A stretch of DNA of 64,000 bases. Source: Sulfitobacter maritimus (GTDB lineage: Bacteria > Pseudomonadota > Alphaproteobacteria > Rhodobacterales > Rhodobacteraceae). The translations under genes and the position numbers were made by a program. Below the pieces are notes generated by a model. It was not told where the DNA came from. It ran no database searches and was given only the letters and a program-made list of their open reading frames with translations. This document shows positions 48,226 through 59,583 of this stretch, piece after piece. Position 1 is the stretch's first letter, and the number at the start of each line of letters is the position of its first letter. The stretch covers positions 124,001 through 188,000 of the forward strand of contig NZ_JABVBB010000021.1 in the NCBI RefSeq assembly GCF_013346665.1, written 5' to 3'.

Positions 48226-49980
48226 ATGCGAAACAAAACTGCATTTCGGCAGGCGAACCAGTTCTCCAAATTTAAGAAAAGCGAAGACGGCGGGATACTG
48301 ATTCTGTCATTGTTCCTCTTCGTCGGCATGATGATCTTCGGCGGCCTTGCCGTCGACCTTGCGAACCATGAGCGTACGAGAACCACCTTCCAGACACATC
48401 TCGACAATGCAGTTCTCGCGGCGGCGAGTCTGTCGCAGGACCTTAGCGCAGAGGACGTAGTCTATAGCTATTTATCCTCAGCAGGGCTCGATCCCTCCGG
48501 TGTGAATGTTGACACCTCTACCGAGAAAATTGGCGGCATCGTGGTTGGCCGCACGGTGAATGCCTCTATGAACCGCGGTATCAACACCTATTTCTTCCGG
48601 TTTTTCGACTACGATACACTTGATATGACAATCGCCTCCCAAGCGACTGAGCGTGTGGAGGACATTGAGATTTCTTTGGTGCTCGACGTTTCAGGTTCGA
48701 TGAACAACTATGCGTCAGATAGAAGCGGCAGAAAGATCTATTCTTTAAAACGGGCCGCCAAAGATTTTGTTGAGGAAGTCTTGAGCGAAGCCGAAGAGGG
48801 GCGTGTTTCAATCTCGATTGTCCCTTATGCGCATAAGGTTAATGTGGGCCGTGATCTATTGCGCCAGTACAACGCGACCAACGAGCATGACTATTCTCAT
48901 TGCGTCGATTTTGAAGCCGAGGACTTCCAAAGCCTCGCTATTGACCCGGATGTGCAGATACAGACCACAGGACACTTCCGCATCTCATCGGCGAGTAATT
49001 CCTACTACAACAGCCCAACCAGAGGAACTTGGGTGTGTCGTAACGATACCGGCTTTGCGATCACGCCGCTCTCAAGCTCCGCGTTCGAGCTGAAAAGGCA
49101 AATTGATAACCTTTGGGCCGGTGGCACGACCTCTATCGAAGTCGGGGCAAAATGGGGCTTGGCACTGCTTGACCCGTCTGCCCAAAGACCAATCGCTGCC
49201 CTCGCGTCGGAAGGGATTGTAAATCCTGCATTCCGCGGGCGGCCACATCCTCACAATGCCGAGAACAATATGAAAGTTCTTGTCATTATGACGGATGGCG
49301 AGAACACGACTGAACAGCAGCTGCGCCCAGAATACGCGTCGGGAAATTCAGACCTCATCCAATTTACGAGCAATGGAGGTAAAGGCCCCTACTACAACGT
49401 CGTATCACGAGAAACTGCGAACCAAAACGACGGCGATAGAGATTTGTCCGAAAGGTATTTCTACGCATCCTATCCGCCCGTAACAAATAATTGGTATTGG
49501 CCTTGGTATAGCAGCGATAAAGAAGGGAACTCTAGCGGCGACCCCTTCTGGAACGATAACCTACTCGACTCCAATCCGCAGTTCGCCTCAGACCGTGACC
49601 CTTATGTTGGGAAGAACCTAACCTGGGCTGAGGTCTGGTACAGGATGTCTCCGCATTATTACGCCTATAATATGCGAGGGCGCCAAATGAATGACACAGG
49701 AGAATGGCACCACGTCGCAAAGGACCAATGGAACCAAATGGTTAAGAAGGTCGGCTCCGGCGTGAAAGATAACCGTCTGAAAAGCATCTGCGGCGTAGCG
49801 CAGCGTGCCGGGATTGTGATCTACACCATTGGAATGGACGTTCGTTATTCAAACTCGCTCGAAATTTTAAAGGAATGTGCCTCCACTGAAGCCCATTACT
49901 TCGACGTGAAGGGGATGGAGATCCAATCTGCCTTTGAGATGATCGCAGCCTCGATCTCAATGCTGAGGTTGACCAAATGA
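48226..49980 (+). CDS. tadG: TadG-like pilus assembly protein with von Willebrand A domain
   Basis: 584 residues. A prepilin-like start (FKKSEDGGILILSLFLF) leads into one membrane helix near 24-46, then a TadE/G-like segment. A vWA domain begins near 145 with the metal site LVLDVSGSMN (Asp154, Ser156, Ser158). It continues to about 575 with aromatic- and asparagine-rich inserts (NNWYWPWYSSDKEGN near 420-435). It would be a surface-exposed minor pseudopilin of Flp/Tad pili or of a related system. It overlaps the next TadE gene by 4 bases. No tadA, cpaA or flp gene is visible, so the cassette is an orphan here. Confidence 0.88.
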   Translation: MRNKTAFRQANQFSKFKKSEDGGILILSLFLFVGMMIFGGLAVDLANHERTRTTFQTHLDNAVLAAASLSQDLSAEDVVYSYLSSAGLDPSGVNVDTSTEKIGGIVVGRTVNASMNRGINTYFFRFFDYDTLDMTIASQATERVEDIEISLVLDVSGSMNNYASDRSGRKIYSLKRAAKDFVEEVLSEAEEGRVSISIVPYAHKVNVGRDLLRQYNATNEHDYSHCVDFEAEDFQSLAIDPDVQIQTTGHFRISSASNSYYNSPTRGTWVCRNDTGFAITPLSSSAFELKRQIDNLWAGGTTSIEVGAKWGLALLDPSAQRPIAALASEGIVNPAFRGRPHPHNAENNMKVLVIMTDGENTTEQQLRPEYASGNSDLIQFTSNGGKGPYYNVVSRETANQNDGDRDLSERYFYASYPPVTNNWYWPWYSSDKEGNSSGDPFWNDNLLDSNPQFASDRDPYVGKNLTWAEVWYRMSPHYYAYNMRGRQMNDTGEWHHVAKDQWNQMVKKVGSGVKDNRLKSICGVAQRAGIVIYTIGMDVRYSNSLEILKECASTEAHYFDVKGMEIQSAFEMIAASISMLRLTK

Positions 49981-50510
49981 CCAACAAGCAAAAGCTCACC
50001 TTCTTCCGAAAATCTGAAAGCGGCAGTGTCACGATCGAGTTTGTGATCCTCGTTCCGATTGTGTTGTACCTATTTTTCATGGCGCTCGAAACGGGTCTTT
50101 GGAGCGCAAGGGAAATCATGTTGCGTCGTGCAACAAATATGGTTGCCCGCGATGTCCGTCTGAGTGCTGGCGATCCTCCGAACTATGAGGAAATGAAGCA
50201 AATGATTTGTGACCGGTCCTTTTTCAGCGCTGGATGTATGAACTCTATCCGCATCCAAATGCAGGCGATGCCAGTGCAGCAATGGCGCAATATCACCACC
50301 TCGGCTCCCTGCGTGGACCGAGAGGAAGATTTCGACCCAGCAAATAATTTTATTCCGGGCCAGCAGAACGATTTGATGCTGGTTCGCGTCTGTCGGCTTT
50401 TTGATCCGCTCCTTCCGGGTACCGGCTTGGGCCGTAAACTACCCGAGAATTCGGATGGCGAATACGGTGTGCGGATCACCACTGCATTTGTAACGGAGCC
50501 TCAGGGATGA
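49977..50510 (+). CDS. tadE: TadE-like minor pseudopilin, first copy
   Basis: 177 residues. The TadE signature is clear: a short basic lead, then SESGSVTIEFVILVPIVLYL, with the glutamate at position +5 of the processed helix, and one membrane segment. The rest is periplasmic with four cysteines. Prepilin peptidase would cleave before the hydrophobic part. It overlaps both neighbours by 4 bases, so the three genes are made together. Confidence 0.88.
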   Translation: MTNKQKLTFFRKSESGSVTIEFVILVPIVLYLFFMALETGLWSAREIMLRRATNMVARDVRLSAGDPPNYEEMKQMICDRSFFSAGCMNSIRIQMQAMPVQQWRNITTSAPCVDREEDFDPANNFIPGQQNDLMLVRVCRLFDPLLPGTGLGRKLPENSDGEYGVRITTAFVTEPQG

Positions 50511-51082
50511 ATATTTTGCGTAAGGCTGTAAGTTCATTTCTTAAGAGCGAAGTGGGCAGCCAATCTATCGAATTGGTCGTAATGGCGCCGCTTCTGGTCT
50601 GGACCATTTGCGCCATGCTGGCCTTCACCGAAGAATTCCGCGTCCGCGCAATGGCTGTGGATGCTACTGCTGTCATCGCAGACACGTTGTCGCGGCAAAC
50701 CACGCCCATCAATCAAGCCTATCTCGAAGGGCTTAGGTCGGTGGCCGGACAACTGACCCGATATGGCGACAACGTTGGTCTGCGGGTGACCCAACTTCGG
50801 TGCAGCGAAAGGTGTGACAATCCTTCCAGACGGGTTCTTCACGTCGTATTTTCCGAGGCCGTCGGAATGCAGCAAGATTTAGACGACTCCGATTTTGAGC
50901 GCGGGGCGTTTCGCAACCGCCTGCCACTTCTCGCGCAGGGCGACCGGGTTATTCTGGTTGAAACAGCGTTTACGCATAAGCCGATTTTTAATGTTGGTCT
51001 GAAAGAAAGCCAGATCGAAATGTCCCAGACCACCCGAATGCGCTTTGCGCCACGGCTTTGTTGGTCGAGTTGTAATGTGTGA
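50507..51082 (+). CDS. TadE/TadF-like minor pseudopilin, second copy
   Basis: 191 residues with the same plan: FLKSEVGSQSIELVVMAPLLV, one membrane helix, then a periplasmic domain with cysteines in RCSERC and LCWSSC that could form disulfides. It is the last gene of the cassette. TadF is the alternative name; sequence alone does not separate the two. After it, about 180 bases up to tRNA-Ser hold no gene. Confidence 0.83.
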   Translation: MNILRKAVSSFLKSEVGSQSIELVVMAPLLVWTICAMLAFTEEFRVRAMAVDATAVIADTLSRQTTPINQAYLEGLRSVAGQLTRYGDNVGLRVTQLRCSERCDNPSRRVLHVVFSEAVGMQQDLDDSDFERGAFRNRLPLLAQGDRVILVETAFTHKPIFNVGLKESQIEMSQTTRMRFAPRLCWSSCNV

Positions 51083-51265
51083 CTTCCTAGCGTGTAGTCT
51101 ACTGTGTTGATCAAGGAGAGAGGACGGTCGGGAAGTGCTAGGGCCGTATGTCACAGACGGTTTGAACGATGTCTGCCAATTGCGGTGGTCTTTGGCAGCT
51201 ACAGTGCGATCCTGACGACCAGCTATGATCGAAAACTAAGGCGTTGAGCCTTATCAGGGGGATAG

Positions 51266-51355
51266 TGGCGGAGAGACAGGGATTCGAACCCTGGGACCCC
51301 GTGAAGGGTCAACGGTTTTCGAGACCGCCCCGTTCGACCACTCCGGCACCTCTCC
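51266..51355 (-). tRNA. tRNA-Ser (anticodon CGA)
   Basis: 90 bases with encoded CCA and a long variable arm, as serine tRNAs have. GGAGAG pairs with CTCTCC; the anticodon loop CTCGAAA carries CGA, and the T-loop is GTTCGAATC. It reads UCG and bounds the Tad segment on the right. Confidence 0.94.
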
Positions 51356-51500
51356 GCGGGGGTCTGGGTGGCCCGTTTAGTCGGCTTTCCAGAGAGTGGC
51401 AAGAGGCGTTTTGCGCTAAGAGATAAACTTCGGGGATTTTCATTGCGCTGCGGCTTTGATCCCCTAAGTTTAAAGACACAAACGCTCGAAAGGACAGCCG

Positions 51501-52343
51501 ATGCGCCGCCTCTATAGTTCAATTGCCACACCGTTTGCGCTGGCGCTGGCCATTATGCTCGCGGTGGCGCTGCCCTTGCGGGCGGCGGATCGGGGCGCGT
51601 TGGAGCAGTTTCTGAAGGTCACTGGCTTTGACGTCGCGTTGGAAAGTATTCGGCTGTCGGCTGATTCTGCGCCTGAGATTCTGGGGTTGGAGGCGGACAG
51701 TTTCGGCTCCGAATGGTCGCGTCTTGTGGCAGAGGTTTTTGATACTGACCTGATGCACGACATGGCGTTGGATATCCTTAGCGAGACACTCAGCGACGAT
51801 CTGCTTACCCATGCGGCGGATTTCTATGCCAGTGATCTGGGGCAACGGCTCGTTGTGGTGGAAAACAAATCGCATATGGCCGAGGATGATGGCCTAAAGA
51901 CTGAAAGCGGGGCGGAAATTATCGCGGGCTTGCAACGCATTGGCTCCCCGCGTGTCGACATTCTGCAACGTCTGAATGTCGCCAGTGATGTGGAGGGCAT
52001 TTCCGTCCGCGCGATACAAGAGGTGCAAATCCGCTTCTTGCTGGCCGCCGCAGCGGCAGGGGTAATCGAACTTCAGATGGAAGAGCCGGACCTGCGTGCC
52101 GCGATGGCTGCCCAAGCAGAGCAAATGGGCGAACAGATCGCGGCCAGCGCGCTAGCGTCAGCGGCCTATACATATCAAGCCTTCTCGGACGACGAGCTTC
52201 AGGCCTACGCCGAAGCGCTGGAACATCCAAAGATGCAAAAGGTCTATACGCTGATGAATGCCGTACAATATGAAATCATGGCCAATCGGTTTGAGACCAT
52301 CGCCATGCGGCTTTCGGCCATGCAGCCCAGCCAAGACCTATGA
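51501..52343 (+). CDS. DUF2059 family secreted protein, first of a tandem pair
   Basis: 280 residues. A Sec signal peptide (residues 1-28, cleavage after LPLRA) precedes a helical protein with the DUF2059 pattern: a domain around TETLSDDLLTHAADFYASDLG-type helix pairs (given in parts: LSDDLLTHAADFYASDLG), repeated near residue 235 as FSDDELQAYAEALEHPKM. No catalytic residues are evident. It overlaps its paralogue by 4 bases. It is presumably periplasmic; role unknown. Confidence 0.82.
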   Translation: MRRLYSSIATPFALALAIMLAVALPLRAADRGALEQFLKVTGFDVALESIRLSADSAPEILGLEADSFGSEWSRLVAEVFDTDLMHDMALDILSETLSDDLLTHAADFYASDLGQRLVVVENKSHMAEDDGLKTESGAEIIAGLQRIGSPRVDILQRLNVASDVEGISVRAIQEVQIRFLLAAAAAGVIELQMEEPDLRAAMAAQAEQMGEQIAASALASAAYTYQAFSDDELQAYAEALEHPKMQKVYTLMNAVQYEIMANRFETIAMRLSAMQPSQDL

Positions 52344-53152
52344 GGCGCAGCCTGCTCATTGCGCCGCTGCTCTGGCTGCTCGCACTGCCAGCTTGGTCAG
52401 ACGCGCGCATGACGGTGCTGGTAGATTTGCTCGACCTGCGCGAAGTGGCCGCGATCCTGCGGCAGGAAGGGCAGGCCCATGCCAGCACCCTTAACCAAGA
52501 GATGTTGGGCGGGCAGGGTGGTCCGGGCTGGCAGATGCAGGTCGATACGATCTATGATCCGGACCGTATGGTTGAAATGGTGCGCCGCGCGTTGGAAGAA
52601 ACCCTGCAGGACGACGCGCTTGAGGCTGCGATTGCCTTCTACTCATCCGATCTCGGTGGGCAGGTGATCGAAATGGAAAACGCCGCCCGCGCCGCGATTT
52701 CCGAAGGGGCGGTAGAGGATGCCGCACGGGAGCGCTTCGCTGAGCTTGACGGTACAGACGATCCGCGTTTGGCACAGATCACTCAGCTTCTCATTGCAGG
52801 CGACATGATTGATCGCAACGTAAGCACGGCGCTGAACAGTAATTTCCAGTTTCTCAAAGGGCTGCGGGACGGTGGCGCTTTGGCGGATAGCGAAGAGGAC
52901 CTTCTGGCGGATGTCAGCGCTGACCTTGACCGGGTGACCGAAGATACGCGCGCCTGGCTTTATGCCTATATGCTGCTCGCCTATCATCCGTTGGACGATG
53001 CGGCCCTGTCGCGTTACATTGAATTTGCGCAGTCCGAGGCGGGCCGGGCGGTCAATCGCGGGCTGTTCAAAGGCTTCGGGAAAGCCTATGAAGATATCTC
53101 CTATGCGCTTGGCCGCACAGTTGCGCTGAATATGACGGCTGAGGAACTTTAA
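52340..53152 (+). CDS. DUF2059 family secreted protein, second of a tandem pair
   Basis: 270 residues with a signal peptide (residues 1-20, cleavage near PAWSDA). The same helix pattern appears twice: LQDDALEAAIAFYSSDLGGQV and LDDAALSRYIEFAQSEAGRAV (each shown in part). The similarity to the gene before and the 4-base overlap show an old tandem duplication. Likely periplasmic, function unknown. Confidence 0.82.
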   Translation: MRRSLLIAPLLWLLALPAWSDARMTVLVDLLDLREVAAILRQEGQAHASTLNQEMLGGQGGPGWQMQVDTIYDPDRMVEMVRRALEETLQDDALEAAIAFYSSDLGGQVIEMENAARAAISEGAVEDAARERFAELDGTDDPRLAQITQLLIAGDMIDRNVSTALNSNFQFLKGLRDGGALADSEEDLLADVSADLDRVTEDTRAWLYAYMLLAYHPLDDAALSRYIEFAQSEAGRAVNRGLFKGFGKAYEDISYALGRTVALNMTAEEL

Positions 53153-53182
53153 GTCGGTGGCTCTTACCGACTGAAAACCTGC

Positions 53183-53211
53183 TTGACTTGACCCGATAAT
53201 CTGCACATAAG
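53183..53211 (+). promoter_or_regulatory. Candidate promoter of rplU-rpmA
   Basis: TTGACT at 53183-53188 and CATAAG at 53206-53211 are 17 bases apart. The site lies in the 206-base gap before rplU, about 150 bases from its start. The -10 box is weak, so this is a suggestion only. Confidence 0.35.
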
Positions 53212-53358
53212 CCCGCATCCCGGCGGTCTATCCGTTTGCGGGAATGTTTTTTAATGACGCCCATATGGGTGCGCTGTTCGAGGCGGATTGGCCGGAAAGC
53301 CTGTCCACTAACTCCCAGGCGGGGGCCACAGAACGCGGATGACAGAAAAGGAAGACGC

Positions 53359-54045
53359 ATGTTTGCGGTCATCAAGACAGGCGGCAAGCAATACAAAGTG
53401 CAATCCGGCGATATGCTGCGGGTTGAACGTATTGCGGCCAATGCTGGCGAAACAGTCCAGTTCAACGAAGTGCTGATGCTGGGCGGTGACAGCCCCGTTC
53501 TTGGCGCGCCAATGGTTAAAGACGCAGGCGTTCAGGCCGAAGTCGTTGACCAGATCAAAGGCGAAAAGGTCATCAACTTCGTCAAGCGTCGCCGGAAGCA
53601 CTCTTCCAAGCGCACCAAGGGTCACCGTCAGAAACTGACCCTGATCAAGATCACAGACATTCTCGCCTCCGGCGCAGAAAAGTCGGGCGTTGCTGCTGCT
53701 GTCGGCACCGGTTCCGTAAGCGCCGCCGCTGTGGCCGCGATCACCGGCAAGACCGACGAAGCGACACAGATCAAGAAAGCCAAGAAGGCGAAAGCCACCA
53801 AGGCTGCGCCAAAAGCCGAGAAAGCCGACCAGATGTCGGAAGCCGGCGCGGACGATTTGAAAGCGCTGAGCGGCGTTGGCCCGGCTCTTGAGAAAAAGCT
53901 GCACGAAGCGGGTATCACCTCCTTCGCTCAGATCGCAGCATGGACCGAGGCGGATATCGCTGAAGTTGACGAGAAACTGTCTTTCAAAGGCCGTATCCAG
54001 CGTGAAGGCTGGGTCGATCAGGCCAAAGAAAAGACCAAAGGCTAA
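53359..54045 (+). CDS. rplU: 50S ribosomal protein L21 with helix-hairpin-helix extension
   Basis: 228 residues from ATG 53359, matching the L21 start [14 protein letters not shown]. Residues 1-103 are standard L21, including [17 protein letters not shown] low-complexity Ala/Lys linker (104-158) joins a helix-hairpin-helix-like domain at 165-205 ([20 protein letters not shown]). Classical L21 is about 103 residues; the extension occurs in related alphaproteobacteria, and its job is unknown. rpmA follows after 12 bases. Confidence 0.97.
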   Translation: MFAVIKTGGKQYKVQSGDMLRVERIAANAGETVQFNEVLMLGGDSPVLGAPMVKDAGVQAEVVDQIKGEKVINFVKRRRKHSSKRTKGHRQKLTLIKITDILASGAEKSGVAAAVGTGSVSAAAVAAITGKTDEATQIKKAKKAKATKAAPKAEKADQMSEAGADDLKALSGVGPALEKKLHEAGITSFAQIAAWTEADIAEVDEKLSFKGRIQREGWVDQAKEKTKG

Positions 54046-54057
54046 GGAGAGACCGAG

Positions 54058-54327
54058 ATGGCACATAAAAAAGCAGGCGGTTCATCCCGTAACGGGCGCG
54101 ACTCAGCTGGTCGTCGCCTTGGCGTCAAGAAATATGGCGGCGAAGCCGTTATTTCTGGCAACATCATCGTGCGTCAGCGCGGCACCAAGTTCTGGCCTGC
54201 CGAAGGCGTTGGCATGGGCAAGGATCACACGATCTTTGCAACCGTTGACGGCGCTGTGACCTTCCACAAAGGTCTCAAAAACCGCACGTTTATTTCGGTT
54301 CTGCCACGCGCGGAGGCCGCTGAATAA
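54058..54327 (+). CDS. rpmA: 50S ribosomal protein L27
   Basis: 89 residues, normal length, with the start [16 protein letters not shown] that reaches the peptidyl-transfer centre and the conserved [19 protein letters not shown] (in part). It is cotranscribed with rplU, has AAGGAGAG before its start, and is followed by a terminator. Confidence 0.99.
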   Translation: MAHKKAGGSSRNGRDSAGRRLGVKKYGGEAVISGNIIVRQRGTKFWPAEGVGMGKDHTIFATVDGAVTFHKGLKNRTFISVLPRAEAAE

Positions 54328-54356
54328 GCCGTACCCCAAAGGGTTTGAAAAAATCA

Positions 54357-54390
54357 GGGATCGGCGATACCGCCGGTCCCTTTTCTTTTT
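54357..54390 (+). terminator. Rho-independent terminator of rplU-rpmA
   Basis: GGGA-CGGCG and CGCCG-TCCC pair around a short loop (54357-54380), and a T-rich run TTTTCTTTTT follows. Confidence 0.85.
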
Positions 54391-54616
54391 CCGGGAGTAT
54401 TCCCATGTATTTAGTATCAGTTAAGGGGCCAAATTGCCCCGTCAGAGATTTTGACCTTCAGGGTCGATTGCCGCGAAAAATCTATGAAAACGTTACATTC
54501 GGCAGGGAGGTTTGGGCCGGCTGTGGCGCTTTCGTTTCGCAGCAGTTTCGCCTGATCGGGGCAAGGTGGGTCATGTTGACCACCGCCCCCCTATTCGGTC
54601 TGTTCGGAGGAGGAAC

Positions 54617-55159
54617 ATGACGATGCAGATGGATCCTATAGTCACCCAGCCCATGATCGAGACCGAGCGTTTTGACCTGCGCCCGGTGCGCAAGTCTGAC
54701 AGTGGGCTGATTGAGATGTACGCCAGCGACCCCCGCGTTGCGAAGGCGACCTCATCAATCCCACACCCGCTGCCGCCCGGCAGCGTCGAGGCCTATATCA
54801 CCCGCGCCATGTCCGACGGCCGCGAAGAGGACGTTTGGGTAATGGACGGCACGCGCGCGGGCAGTTCCGAGGTGATGGGCGTTATCTCTCTCACACGGCT
54901 GGACCGTAACCAATCCGAAGTCGGCTATTGGGTCGCTCCGGCTTTCTGGAACACTCATCTGGCTTCTGACGCTGTTCAGGCCTTGGTGGATGCCAACCCA
55001 CTGGGCAACGACGCGCTTTTTGCCTCTGTTTTTCATGACAACCCGGCGTCGGCCAAGGTGCTAACCAATGCGGGATTTGTCTATCTTGGTGATGCGGAAA
55101 CCTATTGCTTGGCCCGCGATGCTGCCGTACCCACATGGACCTATAGCCGTAAGCTCTAG
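54617..55159 (+). CDS. GNAT-family N-acetyltransferase
   Basis: 180 residues from ATG 54617 with GGAGGAGG upstream. The start IETERFDLRPVRKSD is that of RimJ/RimL-type acetyltransferases, and the acetyl-CoA region is near GYWVAPAFWNTHLASDAVQ, followed by FHDNPASAKVLTNAGF. It could acetylate a protein N-terminus or a small molecule; the substrate is unknown. It lies between rpmA and obgE, 30 bases before obgE, and is probably cotranscribed with the latter. Confidence 0.9.
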   Translation: MTMQMDPIVTQPMIETERFDLRPVRKSDSGLIEMYASDPRVAKATSSIPHPLPPGSVEAYITRAMSDGREEDVWVMDGTRAGSSEVMGVISLTRLDRNQSEVGYWVAPAFWNTHLASDAVQALVDANPLGNDALFASVFHDNPASAKVLTNAGFVYLGDAETYCLARDAAVPTWTYSRKL

Positions 55160-57318
<2,159 letters not shown>

Positions 57319-57348
57319 GACGCAGGATTAAGACAGGACGGTAAGCCG

Positions 57349-58614
57349 ATGGATGATATGGAGAATATCCCAGCACTGATGGCCGAAATCGGCGCAAAGG
57401 CGCGTGCCGCGACGACGCAACTCGCCAGCGCGAGCGAAGAGCGCAAACATGCGGCGCTGATCGGTGCGGCCGAAGCTGTCTGGCGCAAGCGCAAAGAGAT
57501 CATCGACGCGAATGCGCAGGACATGGCTTATGGCCGGGAAAAAGGCCTGTCGGACGCGATGATGGACCGGCTTATGCTCGATGAGCCGCGCATCCGCGGC
57601 ATGGTCGACGGGTTGCGTTCTGTGGCGGAGCAAGCGGATCCAGTGGGTGAGGTCATTGCAGACTGGGACCAACCTTCGGGGTTGAACATCCAGCGGGTGC
57701 GCACGCCGCTTGGTGTGATCGGCGTTATCTATGAATCGCGGCCCAATGTGACCGCCGATGCAGGTGCGCTCTGCCTGATGGCCGGAAACGCTGTTATCTT
57801 GCGCGGCGGGTCGGAGAGCTTTCACTCCTCCCGCGCCATCCATGCTTGTTTGCAAGACGGTCTGCGTGATGCTGGTCTTCCCGAAGCGGCGGTCCAACTG
57901 GTCCCGACCAGGGACCGCGCTGCGGTGCGGGAAATGTTGACCATGACCGATACGATTGACGTCATCGTCCCGCGCGGCGGCAAGGGCTTGGTCGGATTGG
58001 TCCAACGTGAGGCCCGCGTGCCGGTTTTTGCCCATCTCGAAGGCATCGTGCATATCTATATCGACGCTGAAGCCGACCCGGAGAAGGCGCTGAAAGTGGT
58101 GCTGAACGCCAAGACCCGGCGTACCGGAATTTGTGGCGCGGCGGAATGCTTGTTGATCCATCACAGCATTGCCGCGACAATCGGCCAGGGGATTATTCGC
58201 GCGTTGATGGATGCGGGGGTCGAAGTGCGCGCCGATGCAGCCTTGCAAACGATCCCCGGCACCGTTGCCGCGCAGCCAGACGATTGGGGGCGGGAGTATT
58301 TGGATATGACCGTTGCCGCCCGCACGGTGCAGGATGTCGAGGAGGCAATGGCGCATATCCGGCAATATGGCTCCGGTCATACCGACTGCATTTTGACCGA
58401 GAACCCTGAAACCGCGAACCAGTTTTTGAACGGGCTGGATTCAGCTATCTTGATGCACAACGCGTCAACGCAATTCGCGGATGGCGGCGAGTTCGGCATG
58501 GGCGCCGAGATCGGCATCGCAACCGGGAAGCTCCACGCCCGTGGACCGGTTGGGGCGAGCCAGTTGACCAGTTTCAAGTACCTTGTGCGGGGCAATGGCA
58601 CGGTACGCGGCTAA
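57349..58614 (+). CDS. proA: Gamma-glutamyl phosphate reductase
   Basis: 421 residues, usual length. The aldehyde dehydrogenase-like fold has [20 protein letters not shown]-type region ([15 protein letters not shown]) and the catalytic cysteine in [14 protein letters not shown]. It reduces glutamyl phosphate to the semialdehyde with NADPH, the second step to proline. It forms an operon with obgE and proB, and is convergent with chpT. Confidence 0.98.
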   Translation: MDDMENIPALMAEIGAKARAATTQLASASEERKHAALIGAAEAVWRKRKEIIDANAQDMAYGREKGLSDAMMDRLMLDEPRIRGMVDGLRSVAEQADPVGEVIADWDQPSGLNIQRVRTPLGVIGVIYESRPNVTADAGALCLMAGNAVILRGGSESFHSSRAIHACLQDGLRDAGLPEAAVQLVPTRDRAAVREMLTMTDTIDVIVPRGGKGLVGLVQREARVPVFAHLEGIVHIYIDAEADPEKALKVVLNAKTRRTGICGAAECLLIHHSIAATIGQGIIRALMDAGVEVRADAALQTIPGTVAAQPDDWGREYLDMTVAARTVQDVEEAMAHIRQYGSGHTDCILTENPETANQFLNGLDSAILMHNASTQFADGGEFGMGAEIGIATGKLHARGPVGASQLTSFKYLVRGNGTVRG

Positions 58615-58617
58615 CGG

Positions 58618-59220
58618 TCAGAAGGTGAGCGAAAGCTCAGTTTCCGTCGCGTGAAACGCAATCTCACGCCCAATGTCTGCCGCCAGCAGCGGCAGCAGGG
58701 CAAATTGGACCTGCGCGGGCTGTAACTTGGTTTCCTGCTCTGGATCCGTCAGCAGGCCCCAGAAGGCAGGTTCAATACCGATCTTGTCGGCGCGCGCTGT
58801 CAGTTTGAGCGCGCCCGCGTTTTCTTGGATCAGGATATGCCCGCCATAATGGAGGGCGGTTTCAAGGCATAGAAGCGCCAAGAAGCTCATCCGCACAGTG
58901 GAACGCGGCTGCGGCGCGTCGATCTGCCAGTCGACCTCAAACCTTGTGTCAGCGAAGAGATCGCGTAGGATCGAGATAATTTCACCGTTGCCCATGCTCT
59001 GCTCGCCCGCCGCGCCAAAGGCGATACGAAAGAACCGCACCCGTGCGGAGGCGCTTTCCACACTTTGACCGATGAGGGCCAACTCCGGCCCTGGCGCGGC
59101 GCCTGTGCCAGACATATTAAGCAATTCCAGCCCGTTGTTGATCGCGCCGATGGGCGATATCAAATCATGACAGATGCGGCTGCCGATGAGGGCAGGCAGG
59201 TCTAAGTTGTGTTTGCCCAT
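58618..59220 (-). CDS. chpT: Histidine phosphotransferase ChpT
   Basis: 200 residues from ATG 59220, which matches the family start LDLPALIGSRICHDLISPIG. The phospho-accepting His18 sits in RICHDLISPIGAINNGLELL, followed by a degenerate HATPase-like domain without nucleotide motifs, as in ChpT. It passes phosphate from CckA to CtrA and CpdR. It is divergent from a DUF3553 gene, with 30 bases between the starts. cckA is in this window too. Confidence 0.93.
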   Translation of the reverse strand: MGKHNLDLPALIGSRICHDLISPIGAINNGLELLNMSGTGAAPGPELALIGQSVESASARVRFFRIAFGAAGEQSMGNGEIISILRDLFADTRFEVDWQIDAPQPRSTVRMSFLALLCLETALHYGGHILIQENAGALKLTARADKIGIEPAFWGLLTDPEQETKLQPAQVQFALLPLLAADIGREIAFHATETELSLTF

Positions 59221-59250
59221 GGTGGCCCCCCTATTGGGATAGGATTGGAT

Positions 59251-59436
59251 ATGGAAGATCTTAACGCGCTGCTCACGCCGGGCATGTTGGTGCAGCACCC
59301 GGACCGGCCTGACTGGGGCACAGGACAGGTGCAAAGCAACATCGGCGGCAAGGTGACGGTCAACTTTCGCGACCATGGTAAAGTGGTCATAGACAGCTTT
59401 CGGTTAGCGTTAATGCCTGTCTTTGATGAAGGATGA
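59251..59436 (+). CDS. DUF3553 family small protein
   Basis: 61 residues from ATG 59251 with AGGAT upstream. The whole protein is the DUF3553 domain: LTPGMLVQHPDRPDWGTGQV, then VTVNFRDHGKVVI, which resembles the small beta-barrel of CarD or UvrD C-terminal tails. It may bind a polymerase or helicase, but this is not shown. It is divergent from chpT, a fixed neighbourhood in related genomes as far as I know. Confidence 0.85.
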   Translation: MEDLNALLTPGMLVQHPDRPDWGTGQVQSNIGGKVTVNFRDHGKVVIDSFRLALMPVFDEG

Positions 59437-59583
59437 TCCTTTTTAAATTCTTAATGTTAGAAAAGGTTTTTCGTAACACAACTTAAAGAAGAGTACCTGG
59501 CTAAGGGGCTCTTGGCAAGTGTTGCGCTGCCCATGCTGATTGCCTATCAGGCGGGGACGTTCACCAAGGCGCAGGATTGGCCA

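Noticed and set aside
53244-53342. 32-codon frame in the rplU leader
   Set aside because: Possible leader peptide, but only a weak GGGA precedes the ATG and no regulatory codons or attenuator are evident.
54345-54620. 91-codon frame between rpmA and the GNAT gene
   Set aside because: It runs through the rpmA terminator and has no ribosome site; most likely chance.
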